The position numbers were made by a program, and so were the translations under genes. The notes beneath the pieces were generated by a model that was given only the letters and a program-made list of their open reading frames with translations, did not search any database and was not told the DNA's origin. From CAG-411 sp050875145 (GTDB lineage: Bacteria; Bacillota; Clostridia; Lachnospirales; Lachnospiraceae): DNA of 64,000 bases. The DNA lies in contig JBNMLH010000008.1 of the NCBI GenBank assembly GCA_050875145.1, positions 1 to 64,000 of the forward strand, written 5' to 3'. Shown here piece after piece: positions 34,621 to 42,888 of this stretch. Each line of letters starts with the position of its first letter. Position 1 is the first letter of the stretch.

Positions 34621-35361
34621 TTAATATTTTGATCCGGTAAATTGTTCGCTTACGTATTCATTATCCGTTTCGTATCCAATTGTTACATACATTCTTTGAG
34701 AAAATTCAGAAATTTTCAATGTATAGCTAGCAGATATAACCTTAGCTAGCAATTTTTTGAGAAAAATCTTAATACTTTCAACTGTTTTAAATCTTGCATC
34801 TGGACGTAATTTGTAAGTGACATTATAATTAACTGAATTGAAACTAACAAGTACATTATTATCTTGCGTTTCTATTTCATAAGATGTTAAGACATAAGAT
34901 TTTACGTTATCATTGTCATCGGAAATGCTGAAATAACTCATACTTCCACCTCCTTTTTTTCTACTTTTATGCAATAGCAACAACCCTTTATTAATATCAT
35001 CAAGGAATCCTCCTTCAATATGAATTTTGTTGCCTTTCATTATTATACGGCAATTACCGTATTCTATGTGCTTAGGTTCTGATAATGAATAATCTGCATG
35101 TAAATCAATACGTAGCCCTTTACCCAATAGAATATCATTCCCTAAAATCCCACATGAATCAATGGTATACTCCTTACCAAGAGCTTCCAGAACTCTGTTG
35201 ATTCTCAAAGGGTAAATTCTGTTTTCACGTATAGATTCAAAGTTTTTTATTCCCTCACGAATTATCTGAGATTTTGTCACATTATACTTCTTTTCCAAAG
35301 CATTTAAAGCCTCTGCCTCTACGTCATCTATTCGGACTCTAATAGTGTGTTCTTTTCCCAT
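34621..35361 (-). CDS. Ribbon-helix-helix DNA-binding protein with unknown C-terminal domain
   Basis: 246 residues. The N-terminus HTIRVRIDDVEAEALNALEKKYNVTKSQIIREGIKNF is a ribbon-helix-helix domain of CopG/Arc type. The remaining 200 residues are beta-rich (LRIDLHADYSL, CRIIMKGNKIHIEGG, VLVSFNSVNYNVTYKL) and not recognised. Start ATG 35361 has AAGGAGG upstream; the frame extends to 35406 without a ribosome site. Its promoter region holds two direct copies of TTGTGGsTACA, suggesting autoregulation. No toxin or mobilisation gene is adjacent, so antitoxin or relaxosome roles are unsupported. Confidence 0.75.
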   Translation of the reverse strand: MGKEHTIRVRIDDVEAEALNALEKKYNVTKSQIIREGIKNFESIRENRIYPLRINRVLEALGKEYTIDSCGILGNDILLGKGLRIDLHADYSLSEPKHIEYGNCRIIMKGNKIHIEGGFLDDINKGLLLLHKSRKKGGGSMSYFSISDDNDNVKSYVLTSYEIETQDNNVLVSFNSVNYNVTYKLRPDARFKTVESIKIFLKKLLAKVISASYTLKISEFSQRMYVTIGYETDNEYVSEQFTGSKY

Positions 35362-35374
35362 ACAACCTCCTTTT

Positions 35375-35408
35375 TGTACCCACAAATATAATATAACTGT
35401 AGCCACAA
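35375..35408 (-). promoter_or_regulatory. Paired direct repeats, likely operator of the ribbon-helix-helix gene
   Basis: TGTACCCACAA (35375-35385) and TGTAGCCACAA (35398-35408) are the same motif 23 bp apart, about two helical turns. Tandem sites one or two turns apart are typical for ribbon-helix-helix repressors. They lie 14-47 bp upstream of the start codon. Confidence 0.65.
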
Positions 35409-35439
35409 TTTGTCAAGAAAAAAATATAAAAATCAGTGG

Positions 35440-35625
35440 CAAGAAATAAATTTTTGTATTTCCTCATTTTTATTGCCTTTCTCATCAACTCCATAATATT
35501 AAACTCAGTAGTATATGTAGTGATTTTCTGATGAGGAATATGTGTATTAAAACGTCTGCGAATCCTGTTCGGAGCAACTGTGCCAACTTTTCCCTTATAA
35601 AAATTATACTTCCTGCTCTTATGAG
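35440..35625 (-). pseudogene. IS3-family OrfB remnant, distal part (split by IS66)
   Basis: The minus strand from 35625 reads HKSRKYNFYKGKVG, then APNRIRRRFNTHIPHQKIT and TTEF, and after a frameshift YYGVDEKG. This continues the OrfB frame that ends at 38155 on the far side of the IS66 element. The catalytic core beyond this is gone, so the IS3 element was already truncated or was deleted later. Confidence 0.85.
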
Positions 35626-35736
35626 GTAAGCGTCAAATAAGAAGGTGGATAGAAAATCCAATTCGTTCATGAGATAATTCTAAATAACCTTAAGTGTCTT
35701 AAGACTCTTAAGAGTTTTTAGCAAAGGAGGAGTTGG

Positions 35737-36108
35737 ATGAATCAATTAACTATAGCTACTCATGAAGCGAAACTCGCTCTCTGGGCAGAGAGAATACAGG
35801 AATGCCATGAGAGCGGAATGTCTGTCAAAGATTGGTGTCGAAGTCAAGGTATATCAGATAAAACTTATTATTATTGGTTTCGAAAACTGAAGCAGGAGGC
35901 ATTTGATAAACTTCCAGAAGAACAAAGAGAGAAACTTTTCCGAAAATCCAGAACTGTTTTTTCGGAAGTAAAAAAGCCCGTTTGCATATCGAACAGTTCA
36001 GATACGGCCGTTTCCGTTTTCAAAAATGATTTACAAATAGATATTAAAAATCATGCAGATCCAACTACTGTTAAGATGGTCCTTGACCTTCTGGGGCAGA
36101 CATGCTAG
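35737..36108 (+). CDS. tnpA: IS66 accessory protein TnpA
   Basis: 123 residues. The N-terminal helix-turn-helix (AKLALWAERIQECHESGMSVKDWCRSQGISDKTYYYWFRKLKQEA) is the conserved IS66 OrfA region. AAGGAGGAG is upstream. It overlaps tnpB by 7 bp. In IS66-type elements this protein is needed with TnpB for transposition, although its biochemical role is not settled. Confidence 0.95.
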   Translation: MNQLTIATHEAKLALWAERIQECHESGMSVKDWCRSQGISDKTYYYWFRKLKQEAFDKLPEEQREKLFRKSRTVFSEVKKPVCISNSSDTAVSVFKNDLQIDIKNHADPTTVKMVLDLLGQTC

Positions 36109-36458
36109 GGGATATATCCCAGGCAGAACATATCTATATCGCATGTGGATACACAGATATGAGAAAAGCGATCGATGGACTGGCTGCAATTGTTCAAAAC
36201 AATTTTAAGCTGGATCCGTTTTCAAACTCTTTGTTTCTGTTCTGTGGAAGAAAAAGGAACCGATTGAAAGCCTTGTATTGGGAAGGCGATGGCTTTGTAC
36301 TCCTTTATAAGCGTTTGGAAAATGGACGTTTTCAATGGCCAATGAACGAAGAACAGGTCCGCATGATAACAGACTGGGAGTTTCGGTGGCTCATGGAAGG
36401 ATTAGCGATCGATCAGCCGAAAGCAGTACAAAAGACAACCATAAAAAGAGCATTATAA
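36102..36458 (+). CDS. tnpB: IS66 accessory protein TnpB
   Basis: 118 residues of the IS66 Orf2 family: YIACGYTDMRKAIDGLAAIVQ, then LFLFCGRKRNRLKALYWEGDGFVLLYKRLENGRFQWP. The gene overlaps the end of tnpA. This TnpB is unrelated to the RNA-guided nuclease of the same name in IS200/IS605. Confidence 0.95.
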   Translation: MLGDISQAEHIYIACGYTDMRKAIDGLAAIVQNNFKLDPFSNSLFLFCGRKRNRLKALYWEGDGFVLLYKRLENGRFQWPMNEEQVRMITDWEFRWLMEGLAIDQPKAVQKTTIKRAL

Positions 36459-36542
36459 AGTGCCTAAAATCCTTGATTTTACTGGATTTTCTGGCACTTT
36501 TCTGGTATACTGGTATTAGTAAAAAAACGAAGGAAATATTTT

Positions 36543-38084
36543 ATGGGAACAAAAGAAGATCAGATAGAAGAATTATTCAAGAGAATAGAAGAATTAGAAA
36601 AGGAAAACAGCCGTCTACATGAGACGGTTGCTTTCCTAACCCATAAATTATACGGCAGTAGATCAGAGAAGACATCATCACTTCAGATTGAAGGACAGAT
36701 GTCTCTTTTTGATGAAATAGAAGTTTGTGAAGACCAGACTGTAGAGGAACCCAAACTAAAAGATATTGAAGGATATCGCCGCAAGAAAGCAAAAGGACAC
36801 AAGGAGCAATTACTGAAAAATCTGCCACATCATAAGAAACTTTGTACATTAACGGAGCAGGAACGTTTTTGCGAGACTTTTGGAGCACCTTTGTATTCTG
36901 TCGGGGAGGAATTCGTCAGAACAGAAGTAGAATATATACCGGCACAGATCCGAGTCATTGATTATTATCGAGAAACGTTTGAGTGTCGTGAATGTAGAAA
37001 AGCCGGCAGAGAATATATGGAGAAATCTCCCATGCCAGATGCCGTTATGCAGCATTCTCTCGCATCACCATCTACAATAAGCTGGGTCATCCATCAAAAA
37101 TTCGAATTGGCGGTTCCTTTATACCGTCAGGAAAAGGAATGGGAAAAGCTTGGATTAAAACTGAGTCGGGCAACCATGGCAAACTGGATCATGGTCAGCT
37201 TTCGCGACTGGCTTTCTCCGGTGGTAGATTTACTAAAGAAACACCTGCTGGAAGAAAGTTACCTGCACATCGATGAAACGCCTGTTCAGGTCATGAACGA
37301 AGAAGATCGTAAAAATACCACAAAATCTTATATGTGGGTATATAGTACGATCAAGGAAAGCGGTCATCCGATCCGCTACTTTGAATATCAGCCCGGGCGA
37401 AGTGGACAGTATCCGAAAGAGTTCTTAAAAGGATACAACGGTTTCATCCACACAGATGCCTATAAAGGCTATGAAGCAGTAAAAGGGATCACCAGATGCT
37501 TTTGCTGGACACATCTGAGAAGATATTTTGTGGATGCCCTTCCAAAAGATGTGAAACAAAAAGATAACACCATTCCGGCCACTGCAATCCAGTATATCAA
37601 CAAACTGTTTGAAATCGAGAACAGATTGGAAATACTGTCTGCAGAAGGTCGAAAAGAACAGCGTCTCATTCAGGAAAAGCCTGTTTTAGATGCCTTTTGG
37701 TCGTGGGCAGAAACGGCAGCAAAAGAAATAGCTCCACGTTCGAAACTCGGTGCTGCTTTTACCTATGCATTTAATCAAAAAGAAGGACTCATGAATTACC
37801 TGCTGGACGGAAACTGTTCCATCAGCAATAACCTTGCCGAAAATTGTATCAGACCATTTACAATCGGCAGAAAGAACTGGCTGTTTTCAGGAAGTCCGAA
37901 AGGTGCAACTGCCAGTGCCGGTATTTACACACTTGTAGAGACTGCAAAGGCAAATGGATTAGATCCAATGAAATACATCACATTTATACTGGGTGATCTT
38001 CCTGGTACGGATTATTTAAACTATCCTGAATATTTGGATGATTACCTGCCATGGGGATCAATCGTACAAAAACGATGTAAATAA
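36543..38084 (+). CDS. tnpC: IS66 transposase TnpC
   Basis: 513 residues, full length. N-terminal leucine-zipper-like helix (RIEELEKENSRLHETVAFLTHKL), a Cys-rich zinc-binding segment (FECREC, about 137-142), and the DDE catalytic region with HIDETPVQV, FIHTDAYKGYEAV and the C-terminal NLAENCIRPFTIGRKNWLFSGSPKGA. AAGGAAA precedes the ATG. Intact, without frameshift. Confidence 0.96.
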   Translation: MGTKEDQIEELFKRIEELEKENSRLHETVAFLTHKLYGSRSEKTSSLQIEGQMSLFDEIEVCEDQTVEEPKLKDIEGYRRKKAKGHKEQLLKNLPHHKKLCTLTEQERFCETFGAPLYSVGEEFVRTEVEYIPAQIRVIDYYRETFECRECRKAGREYMEKSPMPDAVMQHSLASPSTISWVIHQKFELAVPLYRQEKEWEKLGLKLSRATMANWIMVSFRDWLSPVVDLLKKHLLEESYLHIDETPVQVMNEEDRKNTTKSYMWVYSTIKESGHPIRYFEYQPGRSGQYPKEFLKGYNGFIHTDAYKGYEAVKGITRCFCWTHLRRYFVDALPKDVKQKDNTIPATAIQYINKLFEIENRLEILSAEGRKEQRLIQEKPVLDAFWSWAETAAKEIAPRSKLGAAFTYAFNQKEGLMNYLLDGNCSISNNLAENCIRPFTIGRKNWLFSGSPKGATASAGIYTLVETAKANGLDPMKYITFILGDLPGTDYLNYPEYLDDYLPWGSIVQKRCK

Positions 38085-38154
38085 TAATTGCCATCAGAGG
38101 AAGTATACTCCCTTTGGTGGCAATTTTAAATACACTATCTTATTTGACGCTTAC

Positions 38155-39035
38155 CTTATGAGCGTATGATGTTACCTGTAATCCAATCTTTTGAACAATA
38201 CGTTGAACTTTCTTTTTGTTTATGGTATATCCTTGGTTGCGAAGCTCTTCAAGAATTCTACAATATCCGTAATCCTTATGTTCTTCACGAATCTTAAGTA
38301 TTTTTTCCTCAATTTCCTGGTTCGAATTTTGTCTATCAAAACGCTTTTGCCAATACATATATGTGGCTTTTGGCTTTTCAGTATATGAGAGAAGGTCTTT
38401 TAATTTGAACTGTCTTCGTAGGCTGCTGATGCTTCTTGCCGTTCTCTCATTTTTGCTTCGTCCTCTAAACGCAGTCTCCTCAGTTCTTTTAAAAAAGGAT
38501 TCTCTATTCTTAATTTCAGAAGTTTATCTTCCAGTTCTCTTACATGCTCTGCACTTGTGTCAATGAAAGATTCTTTTAATGGTAGTATTTGGTAATTGTC
38601 GCTTAATTTATCCAATGTTTTCTTTCGACCTTTCTTATGTGGTCTCAACGCATTAGGACCAGCTACTCTAAAGCAATTCCCACAGTTTGTAGTCATACTG
38701 GGGGTGGTAATACCTTCTTGCAGAGCTAAATCTTGATATGAGATTTCACTTGATAAATATAACTATACTACATGACATGAAACTTATATTTGAAAGGATA
38801 CAATTCAGTTTTTTGTGAACAGAATAAGCCCTCATCGCCAAATTTTTTATAATTTGGAACTCATTTCTTTACATTAGATCAGGCAGGAATCTTGTATTTT
38901 TTAGCTATAAATTTAAAACCGTCTTCACCGTTTAAGTATGAATTAACTACTTTCTTTTTAAATTCAAAAGAATATTTAGACATAAAAATACCGACCTCCA
39001 ATCGTTAGACTTTTAGGTCTAACTTTTGTGGGGGG
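38155..39035 (-). pseudogene. Degenerate IS3-family element (OrfA and 5' part of OrfB)
   Basis: On the minus strand OrfA begins at about 38982 (MSKYSFEFKKKVVNSYLNGE) and is broken by a stop and frameshifts. It then resumes with ALQEGI, FRVAGPNALRPHKKGRKKTL, and ELEDKLLKLRIENPFLKELRRL. OrfB follows in an overlapping frame as usual for IS3 (YTEKPKATYMYWQKR, then EEHKDYGYCRILEELRNQGYTINKKKVQRIVQKIGLQ) and is cut by IS66 at 38155. The outer end is near TGTGGGGGGCGG at about 39025-39035. Confidence 0.85.
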
Positions 39036-39104
39036 CGGTACAATTCTTTTATACACATGGCCTTTATCTGTTACAAAAATGAATCAAAAAGTTTTAAAAA
39101 GTAG

Positions 39105-39159
39105 TTGACAAAAATGGGAAATTGTACTATTGTATAATTGTATTAAGGAGATAATACAA
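39105..39159 (+). promoter_or_regulatory. Promoter and operator of the second GntR/ABC operon
   Basis: TTGACA (39105-39110) and TATTGT (39128-39133), 17-bp spacer. The perfect palindrome TTGTATTA (39138-39145) / TAATACAA (39152-39159), with a 6-bp spacer, lies just downstream of the -10 box. The layout is the same as at 6161-6214. The promoter, but not the palindrome, is conserved in the decayed copy at 28232. Confidence 0.7.
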
Positions 39160-39236
39160 ATAAAAATTCTTATATGGAATTTAGGTGTTTCACGAAGCCT
39201 AAATAAAAAGTTGTCGGAGAAAGGAGGAACAACACT

Positions 39237-39623
39237 ATGGCATGGAGTTTTAAAGAGGATCGTCCTATCTACACGCAATTATTGGAACAGATACAGGCAA
39301 GGATTGTTACCGGACAGTATAAGAGTGGAGAACGTTTACCATCTGTGCGAGAGCTGGCTGCGGAGGCGGGGGTAAATCCAAATACAATGCAGCGTGCACT
39401 TGCAGAACTAGAAAGAATAGGACTGGTATATTCACAGCGTACATCGGGTCGTATGATTACAGATGACGCACAAAAGATAGGGGAGATGAAGATGCAGTTG
39501 GCACAGGACGTAATTGAAGAGTTTTTGCAAAATATGAAAAAGTTGGGATATGAACAAAAGGAAATTGCACAACTGATAGAGCAGTATCCGACAGGAAAGA
39601 GAAAAGAAACTGAAAAAGCATAA
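39237..39623 (+). CDS. YtrA-like GntR-family regulator
   Basis: 128 residues: a winged helix (RPIYTQLLEQIQARIVTGQYKSGERLPSVRELAAEAGVNPNTMQRALAELERIGLV, about 8-65) plus a short helical tail. This is the canonical YtrA-type form, better preserved than the paralogue at 6286. GGAGG lies upstream. First gene of an ABC operon and probably its autorepressor through 39138-39159. Confidence 0.95.
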   Translation: MAWSFKEDRPIYTQLLEQIQARIVTGQYKSGERLPSVRELAAEAGVNPNTMQRALAELERIGLVYSQRTSGRMITDDAQKIGEMKMQLAQDVIEEFLQNMKKLGYEQKEIAQLIEQYPTGKRKETEKA

Positions 39624-39655
39624 ATTTGTTAGATAGAGAGATGGAGGTAACATGT

Positions 39656-40357
39656 ATGAATGATATTCTTTTAGAGGCAGAATACCTGACTAAATGTTAT
39701 GGAAAAAAGAAGGCATTATCCAATATAAACATAACCTTGGAAAAGGGAAAGATTATTGGTCTTTTAGGTCCAAACGGAAGTGGAAAAAGTACCTTTATAA
39801 AATTGTGTAATGGTTTATTACAGCCAACCAGTGGAAGTATAAAAATTGTGGGACAGCCAATTGGTATTGAGACAAAAAAAGTAGTTTCCTACCTTCCTGA
39901 GAGAACCTATTTAGATGATAATATGACACCGACACAATTACTGGATTATTTCATGGATTTTTATGAAGACTTTGATAAAGAACGTGCATTGGGCATGTTT
40001 AGAAGCTTAAATATTGATATGAAGCAGCGCTTAAAGAATATGTCAAAGGGAACCAAAGAAAAAGTACAGTTAATCTTAGTGATGAGCAGGAGGGCAAAGC
40101 TTTATATTTTAGATGAACCAATCGGAGGAGTAGACCCAGCAGCCAGAGATTATATTTTAAATACCATTATTACAAATTATGATCCAGAGGCATCGGTTAT
40201 TATCTCTACACATTTGATTTCAGATATTGAAAATGTATTGGATGAAGTGATTTTTATAAAAAATGGAGAAAAGGTCTTGCAAAAATCAGTAGATGCGATT
40301 CGAGAAGATGAAGGAAAATCTATTGATGCGTTATTTAGGGAGGTGTTCAGATGTTAA
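39656..40357 (+). CDS. ABC transporter ATP-binding protein
   Basis: 233 residues. Walker A GPNGSGKST (about 37), signature NMSKGTKEKVQL (about 135, degenerate), Walker B LYILDEPIGGVDP, and switch His in ISTHLISD. I start at ATG 39656 with GGAGG 8 bp upstream; the open frame begins earlier at TTG 39626, which has no ribosome site. It overlaps the permease gene by 7 bp. A deleted copy lies at 28326. Confidence 0.95.
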   Translation: MNDILLEAEYLTKCYGKKKALSNINITLEKGKIIGLLGPNGSGKSTFIKLCNGLLQPTSGSIKIVGQPIGIETKKVVSYLPERTYLDDNMTPTQLLDYFMDFYEDFDKERALGMFRSLNIDMKQRLKNMSKGTKEKVQLILVMSRRAKLYILDEPIGGVDPAARDYILNTIITNYDPEASVIISTHLISDIENVLDEVIFIKNGEKVLQKSVDAIREDEGKSIDALFREVFRC

Positions 40358-41175
40358 AAAAGTTAATCAAACATGAATTTAAAGCAACAGCAAAAACAAT
40401 GGGATTGCTGTTTGGGGCAGTGGTTTTATTGTCAATATTGACATCTGCTAGTTTAAAATTGCCAGAGGGTAATAAATTTTTTGAAACCATTAAGGCTATT
40501 CTTATTGCGGTGTATGTAGTTGCCATGTTGGGCATGATGTTTGCTGGAATCTTGTTGCTGATTTTCCGCTTTTACAATAATATGTTAAAAGATCAGGGCT
40601 ACCTGACACATACTTTGCCGGTAAAAATGTGGCAGCACATTGTAGCAAAAGCAGTTACTTATTTTGTATGGATCGTGGCAGCAGTAGTTGTAGCGGCAGT
40701 TGCATTATTTATCTTTTTAATAGGAACTGGTGTAGTAAACTTTATTGATATCAGTGAAGCAATGAGTCAGTTTGGAGAAGCTTTGAAGCAATATCCACAA
40801 GTGATTACGATTATTTTATGGGTGCTTGTTTTGGGAATATTACAGATTTTTGCAAATATCCTTTGTCTGTTTGCTTCTATGTCAATGGGACAGCTATTTG
40901 GCAAACATAGAGTGGCTGGTTCTGTGGCTTCCTATATTGGATTAAATTATATAGTAGGTATCCTCACTTCGCTCATTATGTACCTTCCAATGAATTCTTT
41001 TGAAAATCAAATAAACGCGTTGGATGAGGCTGCTAGTATACAGGATGGTATACAAATTTTACAGAATATGGCAAATGGATTTTTTGCTATTACTCTTGTA
41101 GTTGATATTGTTTTGATAGCACTATATTTTGGAATTACGCATTTCATGCTTACGAGAAAGTTAAATTTAGAATAA
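40351..41175 (+). CDS. ABC-2 type transporter permease
   Basis: 274 residues with about six TM segments (e.g. MGLLFGAVVLLSILTSASL, ILIAVYVVAMLGMMFAGILLLIF, YFVWIVAAVVVAAVALFIFLIG, FAITLVVDIVLIALYFGITHFML). The N-terminus MLKKLIKHEFKATAKTMG and the 'YLTHTLPVKMWQHIVAK' loop are typical of ABC-2 permeases. Third gene of the GntR operon. Substrate unknown. Confidence 0.92.
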   Translation: MLKKLIKHEFKATAKTMGLLFGAVVLLSILTSASLKLPEGNKFFETIKAILIAVYVVAMLGMMFAGILLLIFRFYNNMLKDQGYLTHTLPVKMWQHIVAKAVTYFVWIVAAVVVAAVALFIFLIGTGVVNFIDISEAMSQFGEALKQYPQVITIILWVLVLGILQIFANILCLFASMSMGQLFGKHRVAGSVASYIGLNYIVGILTSLIMYLPMNSFENQINALDEAASIQDGIQILQNMANGFFAITLVVDIVLIALYFGITHFMLTRKLNLE

Positions 41176-41193
41176 AGGACTGTTTCAGTCTAA

Positions 41194-41227
41194 AACGGCA
41201 TAGTCTCAATGGCTATGCCGTTTTTCG
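41194..41227 (+). terminator. Terminator of the second GntR/ABC operon
   Basis: AACGGCATAG/CTATGCCGTT stem, 9-nt loop, five T. Located 18 bp after the permease stop. Confidence 0.93.
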
Positions 41228-41588
41228 TTATAAAAAAGTCAAGGTACGAGTTTTCGTAAGATAGTGTACGGTGTAGGTGCGTAAGGAAGATGGTTGTAAA
41301 AGTGTGCAACCCGCATCGGGTACATCCACCTTGCCTTCAATATGTAACAATTTGTTTTTTATATTTAATAAAACATTCATTACCTTGCAATAGAAAAAAG
41401 AAGAAATAAAGGATATAATAGTATTGTTATAAGGTTTGAGAAGTTGAGTATTTGTACACAGGAAAGTATTCTAACATTTTAAAGTCTTGAAATGTGGATG
41501 AAGGTAACAAAAGAATGCTTGTGTCAAAAAGGCAGAGTAAAGTGTCATAAATGAGATGTCAATATTTGAAAAGAAAGGGGAAGGTAAA
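41228..41588 (+). other. Long leader of the deacetylase gene
   Basis: No gene in 360 bp. The first 110 bp can form short stems (GGTTG/CAACC, CCCG/CGGG, and CAAGGT/ACCTTG as outer pair, 41241-41335). The remainder matches the decayed copy at 28816-29035. A possible structured 5' leader, not assignable to a known class. Confidence 0.4.
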
Positions 41589-42773
41589 ATGAGAAGGGGA
41601 AAAAGAATAGCTGCATTTTTTTTAGCTGCCATGTTGCTGGGTGTTTCGGTAGAAAGCACTGTTTTGGGGGGAGAAAATGCAATTGCAGCGACCAAGAAAG
41701 AAAAGGATTATAGTGCATATTCCAATACAAAATATGGTTGGTATATACAAAGAAAACAAAATCATGAAAAGGCTGGCGGTGGTGTACCAGCGGGCATAAC
41801 TTTGAAGAAATATCAGGCATATTATATGAATACAAGTACCAATGAAAATGTAATGTATTTAAGCTTTGATTGCGGATATGAGAATGGCTATACGAAAAAG
41901 ATTTTGAAAATATTGAAAAAGCACAATGCCAAGGCAATCTTTTTTGTGACAAAGGGATTTGTAACAAGTAATCCAGAACTGGCAAAACAGATGAAAAAAG
42001 AAGGACATCTTGTAGGAAATCATACTTGTAGTCATCCTAGTTTGCCAAGCAAGTCAGCTTCAGAGATTAAAAATGAATTGAGAGGTTGTGAAAAAGCCTT
42101 CAAGCAGGCAACGGGATATGATATGGATCCGTATCTTCGCCCACCTATGGGAGAATTTAGTCAAAGAACATTAAAAATATGTCAGGATTTGGGATATAAA
42201 ACAATATTTTGGAGTATGGCATATCACGATTATGATGTAAATGACCAGCCGGGCAAAAACTATGTGTTACAGCATTTTAAAGAAAATTATCATAAAGGTG
42301 CATTGCCACTTATTCATAACACTTCAAAGTCAAATTGTGAGGCATTAGATGATGTGCTTACTTTTTTGGAAGGGAAAAAGTACCGATTTGGAACAGTAGA
42401 TGAATTTACCATGAAAAAGGGTATCATAAAAATCGCCTGTGCAGATAAAATGTATGATGGCAAACCAGTCAAAATAACGATAAAGAAGAACACAAATAAG
42501 ACAGCCAAAGTTACATATACTATAAAAAATCAGGATGGAAAACAGGTGAAACAGGCGATTAAGCCAGGAACCTATACGGTTGTGGCAAATGTGGAAGCAA
42601 CGAAAACCCATAGGGCTGCACAAAGTAATAAAGTGAAATTTACGATAAAACAACAGCCTAAGCCTACGGTGTCACCAGCACCAGTAATAACAGAAAAAAA
42701 TCTGCTTGCGCAAATGACAGTATTAGCAAGTAGAACAATTTATTTAAAATGTGAATGGAATATAGGAGAGTAA
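41589..42773 (+). CDS. PdaA-type polysaccharide deacetylase with C-terminal domain
   Basis: 394 residues. Signal peptide about 1-28 (RIAAFFLAAMLLGVSV). The NodB domain (about 85-270) has YLSFDCGYENG (the PdaA form of motif 1), HTCSH (metal-binding HxxxH), RPPMGEFS and LPLIHNTS. PdaA deacetylates muramic acid residues for delta-lactam formation in spore cortex, consistent with CotJ and GerA nearby. A basic region of about 100 residues (KPVKITIKKNTNKTAKVTYTI) follows and looks like an Ig-like domain; its role is unclear. I start at ATG 41589, where a ribosome site precedes the signal peptide; the frame opens at 41556. Confidence 0.85.
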   Translation: MRRGKRIAAFFLAAMLLGVSVESTVLGGENAIAATKKEKDYSAYSNTKYGWYIQRKQNHEKAGGGVPAGITLKKYQAYYMNTSTNENVMYLSFDCGYENGYTKKILKILKKHNAKAIFFVTKGFVTSNPELAKQMKKEGHLVGNHTCSHPSLPSKSASEIKNELRGCEKAFKQATGYDMDPYLRPPMGEFSQRTLKICQDLGYKTIFWSMAYHDYDVNDQPGKNYVLQHFKENYHKGALPLIHNTSKSNCEALDDVLTFLEGKKYRFGTVDEFTMKKGIIKIACADKMYDGKPVKITIKKNTNKTAKVTYTIKNQDGKQVKQAIKPGTYTVVANVEATKTHRAAQSNKVKFTIKQQPKPTVSPAPVITEKNLLAQMTVLASRTIYLKCEWNIGE

Positions 42774-42779
42774 AGATAG

Positions 42780-42837
42780 AACCATATAAGGGAGGTACTG
42801 CATTTTAACAGGAAAGCCTCTTTTATATGGTTTTTCT
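42780..42837 (+). terminator. Terminator after the deacetylase gene
   Basis: AACCATATAA/TTATATGGTT, with an inner GGAGG/CCTC pairing across a long loop, followed by TTTTTC. Located 7 bp after the stop codon. Confidence 0.85.
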
Positions 42838-42888
42838 TTACTGCTTCTTTACCAAAAGAATAGTATAATTTGACATTAGGAGGAAGCC

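Larger units (their letters stand above)
35626..38154 (+). mobile_element. IS66-family insertion sequence, apparently complete
   Basis: Inverted ends GTAAGCGTCAAATAAGA (35626-35642) and its exact complement (38138-38154) bound 2529 bp that carry tnpA, tnpB and tnpC, all intact. The 8-bp target duplication CTTATGAG is present at 35618-35625 and 38155-38162. The GTAAGCG end and 8-bp duplication are IS66 hallmarks. It is inserted in the OrfB gene of an older IS3 element. All features needed for activity appear present. Confidence 0.96.

Noticed and set aside
34621..35361. Ribbon-helix-helix gene as antitoxin of a toxin-antitoxin pair
   Set aside because: It is far longer than such antitoxins and no small toxin gene is adjacent; a terminator follows directly.
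35485..35670. Minus-strand 61-residue reading frame at the left IS66 end
   Set aside because: It runs across the IS66/IS3 junction in a frame different from the IS3 OrfB remnant and has no independent support.
36102..36458. TnpB as RNA-guided nuclease (IS200/IS605 type) with omega RNA
   Set aside because: Sequence and context are those of the unrelated IS66 accessory protein.
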